Assembly (NCBI GenBank): GCA_965247665.1
Contig: CBDFHH010000002.1
Coordinates: 62,001 to 126,000, forward strand
Direction: 5' to 3'
DNA: 64,000 nt
DNA from: CAUZWH01 sp965247665
Lineage (GTDB): Bacteria; Pseudomonadota; Alphaproteobacteria; SHVV01
Under the pieces are notes generated by a model, which worked only from the letters and a program-made list of their open reading frames with translations, did not search any database and was not told the origin of the DNA. Positions 51,017 to 60,433 of this stretch are shown piece by piece (position 1 is the stretch's first letter; the number at the start of each line of letters is the position of its first letter). The translations under genes were made by a program, and so were the position numbers.

Positions 51017-53506
51017 TCAATACAAGCCACCGGTGCCGCCGCCAAGCCGCGCGCCGTCATTGGCGGCATAGTCCTCGATGGTATCAAGGACGGCTCGCTT
51101 CGACGCGCGCGGCTCGGTTCCCGGTCGAAATGCTTCCAGTATGATCAACTTGTCACCGGACCGCGCGGGTAGACCGGAGACCGCATTCACGCGCACAAGC
51201 CTCACGCCAGCGGGAATCCTGAACGGAATGTCCGGCTGGTCGGCCAGCGCTTCGGCCATGAAGTCGCGGAAGATCGGGGCCGCCACGTTGGATCCGGTTT
51301 CGCCGCGCCCCAGCGTTTTGGGTTCGTCGAAGCCGACGTAAACGCCGACCGCCAGATCGGGAGTGAACCCGATAAACCAGGTATCGAAGCTGTCGTTCGT
51401 CGTCCCCGTCTTTCCGGCCAACGACTTCTTGATGGCCCTGCCGATGCGCACGCCCGTGCCGCGTTCAACCACGCCTCGCAGCATCGACACCACCTGGTAT
51501 GCCGACGCCGCGCCGATCATCTGCGCGCGGGTATCGGGTATCTCCGGTTCACGCTGACCGCGCCAGGTCGACGCCATACAACCCGGGCACTGGCGACGGT
51601 CATGGCGAAAAAAAGTGCGCCCGCGACGATCCTGAACGCGATCGATCATGGTTGGTTCGATACGCTTGCCGCCATTGACCAGGATCGCATAAGCCGTCGT
51701 GAGTCGGAGCAGCGTGGTCTCGGCGGCACCCAACGCCATCGACAACATGCGCGGCATTTCGTCCACCACGCCCAATCGCTGGGCATAGTCGGCAACCTTC
51801 TCCATGCCGATGAAGCGGGCGAGACGGATCGTCATCAAATTGCGCGACTTTTCGATGCCGAGACGAAGCGTACTCGGGCCGTAGAACTTCCTCGTGTAGT
51901 TGGCGGGTTTCCACTTACCCAGGCCGGGCCCTTGATCGATCACAATCGGGCCGTCGAGGATCAGGCTCGAGGGCGTGAAGCCGTTTTCGAGCGCCGCGGT
52001 GTAGACGACCGGTTTGAATGCCGAGCCCGGCTGGCGCAACGCCTGCGTGACGCGGTTGAACTCGCTGTCGTCGTAACTGTAGCCACCGACCATCGCCCGG
52101 ATGCGCCCGGTATGCGGGTCCAGTGCCACCAACCCACCATTAATGTCGGGAACCTGTCGCAACGCAAAAGCGCCTTGCGGGTCCTCCGCCAGAGCCTCTA
52201 CAGCGACGACATCGCCCGGGGCCAGAACATCCGACGCCCTCTTTACGGCTGGTCCGAGGCGCTGATGCTCGAGCCGCGGGCGCGCCCATTTGAGCTGATC
52301 GAGGGGGATATATCCGGGATTGCCGGTGTCGACCCCGATCGATGCACCGAGCTCGTCGACCTCCAGGACGACCGCAAGGTTCCAGGGAGCCAACGCAATC
52401 GCGCGCTCGACCTCGGACAAGCGTCGCGGCCACTCACGATCGAGATCGATCCGGGTGATCGCGCCGCGCCAGCCGTGCCGCCGGTCATAGGCGATGAGGC
52501 CCTGCCGTAGCGTCCGTTCGGCAATTTCCTGCAGCGTTGGATCGATTGTCGTCAGCACCGATAGACCGCCCTCGTAAAGAGCTTTCTCGCCATATCGGTT
52601 CGCGATCTCGCGCCGGACCTCTTCGGTGAAATAGTCGGCGCTGACGATCTCGGTCTCGTCACGGTGGCGGATCACGATATCCTCGGCGGTTGCTTGGGCC
52701 GCTTCGCTCTCGTTGATGAAACCTTCGTCGAGCATGCGCGTGATCACCCAGTCGCGCCGGGATTTCGCGGCGCGAGGTCTGCGGATTGGATGGTAGTTGT
52801 TCGGTGCTTTGGGCAAGGCCGCAATGAACGCGGTTTCGGCAAGCGTCAGTTCGTCAAGGGAACGGTTGAAGTAATTGAGCGCCGCGGCGGCGACGCCGTA
52901 GGAACCGAATCCGAGGTAGATTTCGTTGAGGTAGAGTTCGAGGATATGCTCCTTGCTCAACGCCCGCTCAATGCGGAAGGCGAGGATCGCTTCCTTTACC
53001 TTGCGCTCGATCGATACCTCGTTCGAGAGCAGGAAATTCTTTGCTACCTGTTGGGTTATCGTCGAGCCGCCCACGGGCCGCCGGTTGTCACCCAAACCTC
53101 TCAGATTGGCGATCGCCGCTCTCATAACGCCCCGGAAGTCTATTCCGGCGTGATCGAAAAAGGTCTTGTCTTCGGCGGCGAGAAACGCTTCGACCACCCG
53201 CTTCGGGATCGCGTCGACCGGCACGAACATGCGCTTTTCCACGGCATATTCAGCCAGCAGGCGGCCGTCGCTCGCGTAGAAGCGGGTTACGGTCGGCGGC
53301 TCGTAGTCGGCAAGTTGCTTATAGTCGGGAAGCCCGCGCCCGTAGTGATACAGCCCGTAGCCAACGCCAGCCGCGGCGACCAGCCCAAGCAAAAGCACAA
53401 TCGCGAAACTATAGGTAAGAAATTTCAACACCTTCAGCCTTTGTTGACTTTCCTGCACCCAAGATACTCCGTGGAAACGACCGAGAGTATCGTGATCGCG
53501 ACCCAT
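51017..53506 (-). CDS. mrcA: Penicillin-binding protein 1A (bifunctional transglycosylase/transpeptidase)
   Basis: An ~829-residue bifunctional cell-wall synthase. A membrane helix lies near residues 30-55. The transglycosylase domain has E-D-K-T-F-F-D-H-A-G and G-G-S-T-I-T-Q-Q-V-A-K-N. The transpeptidase has Ser in P-G-S-A-F-K-P near residue 488, S-R-N, and K-T-G-T-T-N near residue 705. An OB-like insert lies between. The start ATG 53506 is assumed; GTGs further in are possible. It follows amiC in the conserved rne-amiC-mrcA-prfB arrangement. Confidence 0.94.
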   Translation of the reverse strand: MGRDHDTLGRFHGVSWVQESQQRLKVLKFLTYSFAIVLLLGLVAAAGVGYGLYHYGRGLPDYKQLADYEPPTVTRFYASDGRLLAEYAVEKRMFVPVDAIPKRVVEAFLAAEDKTFFDHAGIDFRGVMRAAIANLRGLGDNRRPVGGSTITQQVAKNFLLSNEVSIERKVKEAILAFRIERALSKEHILELYLNEIYLGFGSYGVAAAALNYFNRSLDELTLAETAFIAALPKAPNNYHPIRRPRAAKSRRDWVITRMLDEGFINESEAAQATAEDIVIRHRDETEIVSADYFTEEVRREIANRYGEKALYEGGLSVLTTIDPTLQEIAERTLRQGLIAYDRRHGWRGAITRIDLDREWPRRLSEVERAIALAPWNLAVVLEVDELGASIGVDTGNPGYIPLDQLKWARPRLEHQRLGPAVKRASDVLAPGDVVAVEALAEDPQGAFALRQVPDINGGLVALDPHTGRIRAMVGGYSYDDSEFNRVTQALRQPGSAFKPVVYTAALENGFTPSSLILDGPIVIDQGPGLGKWKPANYTRKFYGPSTLRLGIEKSRNLMTIRLARFIGMEKVADYAQRLGVVDEMPRMLSMALGAAETTLLRLTTAYAILVNGGKRIEPTMIDRVQDRRGRTFFRHDRRQCPGCMASTWRGQREPEIPDTRAQMIGAASAYQVVSMLRGVVERGTGVRIGRAIKKSLAGKTGTTNDSFDTWFIGFTPDLAVGVYVGFDEPKTLGRGETGSNVAAPIFRDFMAEALADQPDIPFRIPAGVRLVRVNAVSGLPARSGDKLIILEAFRPGTEPRASKRAVLDTIEDYAANDGARLGGGTGGLY

Positions 53507-53579
53507 TTTGATACTACGCGCCTTATGATAGCTAACCAAGAAATGGGGCGGATGTGTGGCGGCTCGCCTGCCTTCAACG

Positions 53580-54791
53580 TCAGTTGCGCATTTCCGTCCG
53601 GCGGAAATAGGTCTGCGTTGCGCGCACGATTGCAGTAACCAGCGCCTGCCGACCGGACCTGGAGGAAAGGTAGCGGACGTCGTCGCGATTCGACAGATAG
53701 CCGAGCTCTACCAATACCGACGGAACGTCCGGCGCCTTGAGTACGACAAATCCCGCAAAACGGTGGCTTTTTCTCAACACCCGAACCGACTTGCGGAATT
53801 CAGCCAACACGAGATTTGCGTAGCGCGCCGACTGATTCATGGTTTCGCGCTGCGTGAGGTCGATAAGAATGCTGGTGACTTCGTCGTTTTGCTCGGTCAG
53901 ATCGAGGCCGGCGATGATGTCGGACCTGTTTTCTTTAGCTGCCAACGCCGCCGCTTCCTTATCGGACGCGGTCTCTGACAAGGTGTAGACCGAAGCTCCG
54001 CGAGTTGTGCGGTTCTTCAGAGAATCGGCGTGAAGCGAGATGAAGAGGTCGGCATTGGCTTCACGAGCGATGGCAATACGCTCGCGGAGGCGAACGTACT
54101 CGTCGTTGCCTCGCGTTAGAACGACGCGATAGTTCCGGGTCATCTCGAGCGCCCGCTTCAGGGCAAGGGCAAAGCGAAGCGTGATGTCCTTTTCGTACAC
54201 GCCGTTAACGCCAATCGCGCCGGGATCTTGACCGCCATGTCCGGGATCTATCGCAATAGTGCGCGGTTTGCGTGGCCGGTTGGGGTGGGGTCGTGGGATT
54301 GGCGTTCGAACCTTCGGCGTGGCAGGAGTCGCCGATTTGCGGGGTGCACGGACCACAACCCGCGCCGCGGATCTTGTCAGATCGATGACGAGACGATGGC
54401 CGTAGCTCGAGTTGGGCGGCAACAGAAAACTACGCTCGATTCGCACCGGTCCGGCGATGTCGAATACCAGGCGCGAAGTCGACGCGGAGAATCTGCCAAA
54501 GCGATAACCGAGTACCAGCCCTCCCTTGGCCCGACGGCTCGTATCGACGCGCGCCGTCATGGGCTCCATATCAACGACGATACGGGGCGGTTCCGACAGT
54601 GCGAAGGCACGAAACGACGTCGGACCGCTAAGGTCGAGGACGATCCGCGTTTGCTCCGGTTGTTCGCCGAATCGTACCCCGAGAAGATTGAGTTCGGCGG
54701 CTAAGCTATCGAGTTGAGCGGCCGTGGCACCAAACCCGACCAGCAGAAGAGCAAACGCCCGCGGTATCAAGAACTTGTGTTTCTGCCGCAT
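53580..54791 (-). CDS. amiC: N-acetylmuramoyl-L-alanine amidase with AMIN domain
   Basis: A 403-residue periplasmic amidase that splits septal peptidoglycan during division. A signal peptide is followed by an AMIN domain (residues ~35-135: G-V-R-F-G-E-Q-P-E-Q-T-R-I-V-L-D) and an Amidase_3 domain from ~172: I-D-P-G-H-G-G-Q-D-P-G-A-I-G (zinc His), further S-L-H-A-D with the second His, and Glu residues expected for zinc and catalysis. Divergent from rne. Confidence 0.93.
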   Translation of the reverse strand: MRQKHKFLIPRAFALLLVGFGATAAQLDSLAAELNLLGVRFGEQPEQTRIVLDLSGPTSFRAFALSEPPRIVVDMEPMTARVDTSRRAKGGLVLGYRFGRFSASTSRLVFDIAGPVRIERSFLLPPNSSYGHRLVIDLTRSAARVVVRAPRKSATPATPKVRTPIPRPHPNRPRKPRTIAIDPGHGGQDPGAIGVNGVYEKDITLRFALALKRALEMTRNYRVVLTRGNDEYVRLRERIAIAREANADLFISLHADSLKNRTTRGASVYTLSETASDKEAAALAAKENRSDIIAGLDLTEQNDEVTSILIDLTQRETMNQSARYANLVLAEFRKSVRVLRKSHRFAGFVVLKAPDVPSVLVELGYLSNRDDVRYLSSRSGRQALVTAIVRATQTYFRRTEMRN

Positions 54792-54868
54792 CTGCGCAAA
54801 AGATATAGCGTCATCTGCATATTAAAGACAAACATGAGACGAAAACGTACATTAACCGCAAGAGAGCG

Positions 54869-54898
54869 TTGTCGACGGGCGAGTTGTGCGGGTAAGAT
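54869..54898 (+). promoter_or_regulatory. Possible promoter in rne leader region
   Basis: TTGTCG (54869-54874), 18 bases, TAAGAT (54893-54898). Each box matches consensus at four of six. Its transcript would reach the hairpin at 54957-54980 after about 50 bases. Confidence 0.3.
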
Positions 54899-54956
54899 GC
54901 TTCGTTCGCGCCGACCGCGGATTGGTTCGCCCCGTGCGGACGCCGTCAACGGCCTG

Positions 54957-54984
54957 CCCCGCCAATACCGATCGGCGGGGTTTT
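54957..54984 (+). terminator. Intrinsic terminator/attenuator upstream of rne
   Basis: CCCCGCC (54957-54963) and GGCGGGG (54974-54980) form a perfect 7-bp GC stem with a 10-base loop, followed by TTTTACTT. No plus-strand gene ends just before it. It must serve a short leader RNA or small RNA, or attenuate rne. Confidence 0.65.
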
Positions 54985-55216
54985 ACTTGAGTTTGTCTCC
55001 GCGACCCATCGCAGCTGCGGAACATGATGAAAATTTCGAGATTCTGCACCGCTGGCAAGACGCAGCAGATTGAACCCCATGGTTCGTACATCTGCGCCTC
55101 GATGCCGGGTGGATCGAGCACCTGGTTCGACCCGCGGGATCTCGTGTCAACCCGAACCCGTCCGGCGTCTCGCGCGAACTACGCAAGGCGCCGTGTGACA
55201 ATTGGAGTTATCACCC

Positions 55217-57664
55217 ATGACCATGCGAATGCTGGTCGACGCTGCACACCCGGAGGAAACCCGGGTCGTCGTTATCAAGGGTAACCGCCTCGAGGATTTC
55301 GACTACGCAAGTTCGACCAAAACTCAGCTCCGCGGCAACATCTATCTGGCCAAAATCACCCGGGTAGAGCCGTCCCTACAGGCTGCCTTTGTCGATTACG
55401 GCGGAAACCGTCATGGTTTCCTCGCTTTCAGCGAAATCCATCCGGACTATTACCAGATACCGGTCGCCGACCGCGAAGCGCTGCTCGCGCAGGAAGCCGC
55501 TCAACAACTGGCTGACGCAGCAGAAGAAAATCACCAAGCCGAAGACGGCGACGACCCCGACGCGCACGATGAGTCCGATGAAGCCGTGGACCAAGCGATC
55601 GCGTCCGACGAGGGTTGTGACGGCGACGACGAGGGCGCGGCGCCTACCGATGATCGCGAAGCCGGGCCTGAAGCCGACGGCGCGACCGAAGACGGCGCCG
55701 AGCCGGACGTATTGAGCGCCGACGACGAAGCGGAAAGCGCCCGCCGCCGCAGAGCCCGGTTGGTGCGTTCGTACAATATTCAGGAGGTCATCAAACGGCA
55801 CCAGGTCCTCCTGGTACAAGTGGTCAAGGAGGAACGCGGCAACAAGGGCGCCGCTCTAACGACCTATCTGTCCCTGGCCGGCCGCAACGGTGTGTTGATG
55901 CCCAACACGGCGCGCGGCGGCGGGATCAGCCGCAAGATAGCGGATTCCAAGGACCGCAAACGCCTTCGCACGATTGTCGACGAGCTCGCGGTGCCCGCCG
56001 GTATGGGCCTGATCGTTCGCACTGCCGGCGCCAACCGAAGCAAGTCGGAAGTCAAGCGCGACTACGACTTTCTGATGCGGACTTGGGACAGCGTTCGCGA
56101 CCTCACACTGAAATCAACCGCCCCGACGCTGGTTTACGAGGAGGCCAACCTCATCAAACGAGCGATCCGCGACCTCTACTCGAAAGACATCGAGGAAGTG
56201 CTTGTCGAAGGCGAGGAGGCGTACAAGGCGGCCAAGAGCTTCATGCGCATGCTTATGCCAAGCCACGCCAAGCGGGTTCAACCCCACCGCGACCGCGTGC
56301 CCCTCTTTCACCGATACCAGGTCGAGGAACGCTTTGACGCCATGCACGCCACCGAAGTGCGCCTCAAAGGCGGTGGCTACATCGTAATCAATCCGACCGA
56401 GGCGCTGGTCGCCATCGACGTAAACTCGGGCAAGGCAACCAAAGAGCGCAATATCGAAGAGACTGCACTGCGCACCAACCTTGAAGCGGCTGAGGAGTTG
56501 GCGCGTCACCTTCGTCTGCGCGATCTCGGCGGTCTGATTGTGATCGACTTTATCGATATGAACGAAAACAAGCACAATCGAGCGGTCGAACGGTGCTTCA
56601 AGGAGGCGTTGAAGCAAGACCGTGCGCGCATTCAAGTCGGTCGGATCTCGAGCTTCGGCCTGCTTGAGATGTCACGTCAGCGAATGCGGCCAAGCTTGTT
56701 CGAGGCGTCGAGCGAAACGTGTCCTCACTGTCACGGAATGGGCAGCATAAGGTCTCGCGAATCGATAGCGTTGCACGTCTTGAGGACCGTCGAAACCGAG
56801 GGCATTCGCAAGTCAGGCGGAGACTTGACGGTTTATGCCCCGACCCCGGTCGCGATCTACATTCTCAACCAAAAGCGCGCATCGGTCGCGGAGATCGAGC
56901 AACGATATCAACTCCGCGTCCTTGTGGTGGGCGATGACACGCTGATCCCTCCCGATATTCGAATCGAGCGGACGGACGCGCCGCTCGAAAGCAGCACGGA
57001 GATGACGGAGGAGACTGAAGAAGCGGTCCGCGACACGGCGGTCGCGGATAACGACGACGACGACGGACAACGCAACAAGAAACGGCGGCGTGGACGGCGC
57101 GGCGGACGGCGTCGCAAGCGTTCGACCGCGGGAGATGCGGAGGCGACCGTCGCTGTCGGATCAGCGGATGGTGACGAGGTCGAGACCGCGGCAAGCGGCC
57201 GTCAAGCAGACGGCTCGTTGGAGGCGACGCCGGCCGCCGGGACCGAGAAGCCTACCGATGCGGCGACGGAGGATGAGGTCCCCACCGATATCGACTCTTC
57301 GCGCGACGATGCGGGCTGGGGCGCACCCGCGCCTCACGATCATCACGAGCCCAACGCGGACCAAGCGACGGCCAGCCGCGACGAACCCGACCAACCCGAC
57401 GAACCCGTCGCAAGTGAGACGGAAGATGATGCTGAACCGGTCTTGCCCGCGACAGCTTGGCATTCATCCCGGCCGGATGCGGAAGACGGAAACGCTCCGC
57501 AGCAGCAGCCGCAGCTCGATTGGTCGGAAACCGCACCGGGTAGCGCAGCAACGGGCGATGGTGATAGCGCAGCTCCCGCGCTGGCAGCCGAGGCCGGTGG
57601 CGAAGAAGAAGCACCGTCGCGAAAGGCTCGACGTGGGTGGTGGCGGCGCCGCACCAACGCCTAA
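55217..57664 (+). CDS. rne: Ribonuclease E
   Basis: An 815-residue endoribonuclease and degradosome scaffold. The S1 domain (from ~35) is split by an acidic insertion of about 80 residues (~100-180), as in alphaproteobacterial enzymes. The catalytic DNase-I-like part has V-A-I-D-V-N-S-G-K and I-D-F-I-D-M, each with the metal-binding Asp. The zinc link C-P-H-C is near residue 505. The C-terminal part (after ~600) is disordered, with a basic R-G-R-R-G-G-R-R-R-K-R segment and acidic stretches. ATG 55217 is chosen over TTG 55202. Confidence 0.95.
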   Translation: MTMRMLVDAAHPEETRVVVIKGNRLEDFDYASSTKTQLRGNIYLAKITRVEPSLQAAFVDYGGNRHGFLAFSEIHPDYYQIPVADREALLAQEAAQQLADAAEENHQAEDGDDPDAHDESDEAVDQAIASDEGCDGDDEGAAPTDDREAGPEADGATEDGAEPDVLSADDEAESARRRRARLVRSYNIQEVIKRHQVLLVQVVKEERGNKGAALTTYLSLAGRNGVLMPNTARGGGISRKIADSKDRKRLRTIVDELAVPAGMGLIVRTAGANRSKSEVKRDYDFLMRTWDSVRDLTLKSTAPTLVYEEANLIKRAIRDLYSKDIEEVLVEGEEAYKAAKSFMRMLMPSHAKRVQPHRDRVPLFHRYQVEERFDAMHATEVRLKGGGYIVINPTEALVAIDVNSGKATKERNIEETALRTNLEAAEELARHLRLRDLGGLIVIDFIDMNENKHNRAVERCFKEALKQDRARIQVGRISSFGLLEMSRQRMRPSLFEASSETCPHCHGMGSIRSRESIALHVLRTVETEGIRKSGGDLTVYAPTPVAIYILNQKRASVAEIEQRYQLRVLVVGDDTLIPPDIRIERTDAPLESSTEMTEETEEAVRDTAVADNDDDDGQRNKKRRRGRRGGRRRKRSTAGDAEATVAVGSADGDEVETAASGRQADGSLEATPAAGTEKPTDAATEDEVPTDIDSSRDDAGWGAPAPHDHHEPNADQATASRDEPDQPDEPVASETEDDAEPVLPATAWHSSRPDAEDGNAPQQQPQLDWSETAPGSAATGDGDSAAPALAAEAGGEEEAPSRKARRGWWRRRTNA

Positions 57665-57665
57665 T

Positions 57666-58814
57666 CTAACCCAGCCACTCGGCAATACGTCGGCTGGCTG
57701 CTCCAATGTCGTCGGTAGAACCGGCGAAACAAAATCGAATGCAACCGTTTCCCCGGTCACGGTCAAAATCGATGCCGGGCGTGGCCGCGACTCCGGTTTC
57801 CATGAGCATTCGCTTACAGAAATCGATACTGTCGTTGGTCAGCTTGCGGATGTCGGCGTAGATGTAGAACGCGCCGTCCGCCGGCGCCAACCGATCAAAC
57901 CCGGCCCGCGGCAGAGACTCCAACAGCACGCGTCGGTTCTCGGCATAGCGGGCGACGTTGGCCTCCAGCTCCTCGCGACAACCAAAAACCTCGACCGCCG
58001 CGTGCTGCGACAGCGCGGAGGGAGAAACGAACATGTTCTGCGCCAGGCACTCGGTCGGGCGCAGTAGATCCTCGGGCAGGACCATCCAACCCAACCGCCA
58101 TCCGGTCATGCAGAAATATTTTGAGAAGCTGTTGATAACGATGGCGTCGTCGGTGAGTTTGAGGGCGGTTTCGGCTGCCGTTTCATAGCTTATACCGTGG
58201 TAGATCTCGTCGGAAATGAAGCGAATCCCCCGCTCTCGACAGTACGCGACAAGTTGCTCGAGCGCCTCCCCGACGACCATCGTGCCGGTCGGATTCGCCG
58301 GGCTCGCCACCATCAACCCATCGATCTCACCGGCGATTCGATCGAGCAAGGCCGGGGTCGGTTGAAAACGTTGCTCGGGGCCGCTTTCCACGATCACCGG
58401 TTCGATGCCCATTGCCGTGAGGATGTTGCGGTAGGCCGGATAGCCGGGCGTCGCGATCGCAACGCGATCGCCCGCATCGAACGCTGCGGTAAACGCGAGA
58501 AGGAACGCGCCGGACGAGCCCATCGTCACAACCACACGCTCGGGATCAATATCGATCCCATACATCGTTGCGTAGTGCGCAGCGATCGCCTGGCGAAGCG
58601 GTCGGATGCCAAGCGCCTCGGTGTAGCCTAGGTGGGTATGGTTGATGATTTTTTTTGCGTGCTCGATCACCGCCCGCGGCGCGCCCGTACTGGGCTCCCC
58701 AACTTCGAGATGCAGCACATCGGCGCCTGTCGCCGCCCGCTCGTTGGCGGTCTTGAGCACCTCCATGGCGTAGAACGGCGCGACCTGGCCTCGACGCGAA
58801 ACCTTAAGTGCCAC
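57666..58814 (-). CDS. Class I/II PLP-dependent aminotransferase
   Basis: A 382-residue aspartate-aminotransferase-like enzyme. G-E-P-S-T-G-A-P lies near residue 40, S-P-A-N-P-T-G-T near residue 165, the PLP region S-F-S-K-Y-F-C-M-T-G-W-R-L-G-W near residue 230 with Lys, and the substrate-carboxylate Arg in G-C-I-R-F-C-F near residue 360. The GTG at 58814 with GGAGG eight bases upstream fits better than in-frame ATG codons further up, which would overlap the gamma-glutamyltransferase. Convergent with rne, one base between stops. Substrate unknown. Confidence 0.9.
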   Translation of the reverse strand: MALKVSRRGQVAPFYAMEVLKTANERAATGADVLHLEVGEPSTGAPRAVIEHAKKIINHTHLGYTEALGIRPLRQAIAAHYATMYGIDIDPERVVVTMGSSGAFLLAFTAAFDAGDRVAIATPGYPAYRNILTAMGIEPVIVESGPEQRFQPTPALLDRIAGEIDGLMVASPANPTGTMVVGEALEQLVAYCRERGIRFISDEIYHGISYETAAETALKLTDDAIVINSFSKYFCMTGWRLGWMVLPEDLLRPTECLAQNMFVSPSALSQHAAVEVFGCREELEANVARYAENRRVLLESLPRAGFDRLAPADGAFYIYADIRKLTNDSIDFCKRMLMETGVAATPGIDFDRDRGNGCIRFCFAGSTDDIGAASRRIAEWLG

Positions 58815-58833
58815 GAGCAAACCTCCGGGTCGG

Positions 58834-60420
58834 CTATTGCGTGAGATCCAAGCCCGATCCCCTGGGATCGGCGGCATAGCTGCAGCCACCCGCGCCGCGC
58901 CCGAGACCTTTGGGACAATGGAGGAGATTGACGAAGCCGATCGGTGCCGCCCTGAATATCACATGGTTGCGCGCAGCCAGCCCGTCGGTTGCGACCTTCG
59001 ACAGTTCGGGCTCGACGATTACCATGTCCGGCGATCCGAGATGCAAGACCCTTGCCGCCGCCAACGCATCCGATGTCGCGCCTCGGTTCGCGGCTGCGAT
59101 CACCGCGGCTTGGGCCAACGCCACGGGTGCACCCACCCCGCCGCTTGCAGCACCGGCAAGAACGACATGCGAGTCGGGAGTGCGTACCGTAAGTATCGGT
59201 CCGGCAAACCGTCGCGCGTCGGCTATTGCCGCACTGGGCGCCGGGACGATTCCGGTTATCGGATCCCATGCGCCAATCCCAAACGGTGTCCCCAAAACCA
59301 GGTTGCATGCGACGGCCGAGCCATCATTATCCCCGATGACGAAACCGGTCGTCCCATCGCCTCCGGCGACGATCGGCAGGGTTGCATAAGGCTCGAGCGA
59401 ATCGGCAGCGATCGGCTGATGTCGATTGGGATCGTAGCTCTGCATTAACGCGTGCGCCGTGAACGCCGGCCTCGCCGTGGATAGAGCCGCGCGCAAATCG
59501 GCGAACGCACGTAGCGACGCCTCGGCGACCAGATGTGATCGCTCGTCGGGTGCCGCGCGGTAATACCGGTCGGCATCCGAAAGCATCAGCCAGACCCGGC
59601 CGGCGATCGCCGCGCCCGCGCTCGGTAGCGGTATCGTGTGTAGCGTGGTATCGCCAATTTTCGCCTGAGCGGTCTGGCCCCAGGTCGGCGTGAAGGCCCT
59701 AAGTTCCGCGAGCGTCACGGCGCCCCCCAAGCGACGAGCCGCGTCGACAAACTGGCGCCCCGAGAGGCCGCCATAGAAGTCGCCCCCACCCCGGGATCGC
59801 AGCAGACTTAGTGTGGCGGAGAGTTCGATCTGGACGAGGCCCTCGCCTTCCTCAAGCAAACCGCCTTGCTCGCGGCCCAGCCACCGTCGAAGCGTATCGT
59901 TGCGATCGATCGCTTCGGCAGCGGCGCCAATGTTGCGCGCCATAGCCCGCGATAGCGGATGACCGCTGCGTGCCATTTCTTCTGCCGGCCTGACGACATC
60001 CTCCCACGGCAGCCTTCCGTAGCGTGCATGGAGAGCGGCCAATCCGCGGACCATGCCCGGAACCGCCACGGCGCCGCCTCCGCGTGGTGTCTGCGGAAGA
60101 AACTCCAGCGACTCCGCGCTGCCGGTGGACCCGTCGAACACGACGCACGCGCCGCCGCCGCCAAGGCTCGCAGCCACCGGGAACGTCACCGATAGCGCGA
60201 GCGCGGTCGCAACCGCCGCGTCGGCCGACGATCCGCCGGCGTCGAGCACACCCCGACCGACGGTCGCGGCATGGGGTTCGTCGGTCGCGACCCCGCCCTG
60301 CCCCTTTCCGCCCAGACGTGCCTGCGTGGCGGCGCCACATCCCGCCAGCAGCGCGGTAACGACCGCTAGCGCGATAGATTGACGACGCAGCTGCGCCAAC
60401 CTAGTTTGAAAAACACTCAC
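58834..60420 (-). CDS. Gamma-glutamyltransferase-like lipoprotein
   Basis: A 528-residue Ntn-hydrolase of the GGT family. The N-terminus is a lipoprotein signal with L-L-A-G-C-G. Further marks are the G-G-S-S-A-D-A-A-V-A region, A-S-L-G-G-G-G, P-T-P-R-G-G-G-x-A-V-A-V-P-G-like stretch near residue 115, and D-G-T-T-G-F-V near residue 365, where the catalytic Thr after autocleavage is expected. The usual T-T-H motif is altered to T-T-G-F, so activity is not certain. It is 13 bp from the divergent M48 gene. Confidence 0.82.
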   Translation of the reverse strand: MSVFQTRLAQLRRQSIALAVVTALLAGCGAATQARLGGKGQGGVATDEPHAATVGRGVLDAGGSSADAAVATALALSVTFPVAASLGGGGACVVFDGSTGSAESLEFLPQTPRGGGAVAVPGMVRGLAALHARYGRLPWEDVVRPAEEMARSGHPLSRAMARNIGAAAEAIDRNDTLRRWLGREQGGLLEEGEGLVQIELSATLSLLRSRGGGDFYGGLSGRQFVDAARRLGGAVTLAELRAFTPTWGQTAQAKIGDTTLHTIPLPSAGAAIAGRVWLMLSDADRYYRAAPDERSHLVAEASLRAFADLRAALSTARPAFTAHALMQSYDPNRHQPIAADSLEPYATLPIVAGGDGTTGFVIGDNDGSAVACNLVLGTPFGIGAWDPITGIVPAPSAAIADARRFAGPILTVRTPDSHVVLAGAASGGVGAPVALAQAAVIAAANRGATSDALAAARVLHLGSPDMVIVEPELSKVATDGLAARNHVIFRAAPIGFVNLLHCPKGLGRGAGGCSYAADPRGSGLDLTQ

Positions 60421-60433
60421 GAGGGCTCAACCT

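Larger units (their letters stand above)
54792..55216 (+). promoter_or_regulatory. Long rne leader region
   Basis: 425 bp between amiC and rne without a gene. It contains a possible promoter (54869-54898) and a strong terminator-like hairpin (54957-54984). RNase E is often autoregulated through its long 5' leader; this arrangement fits such control, but is inferred. GGAG lies nine bases before ATG 55217. Confidence 0.45.

Noticed and set aside
54714..55073. 119-codon plus-strand frame in the rne leader
   Set aside because: Overlaps the amiC start and contains the terminator hairpin; no family resemblance.
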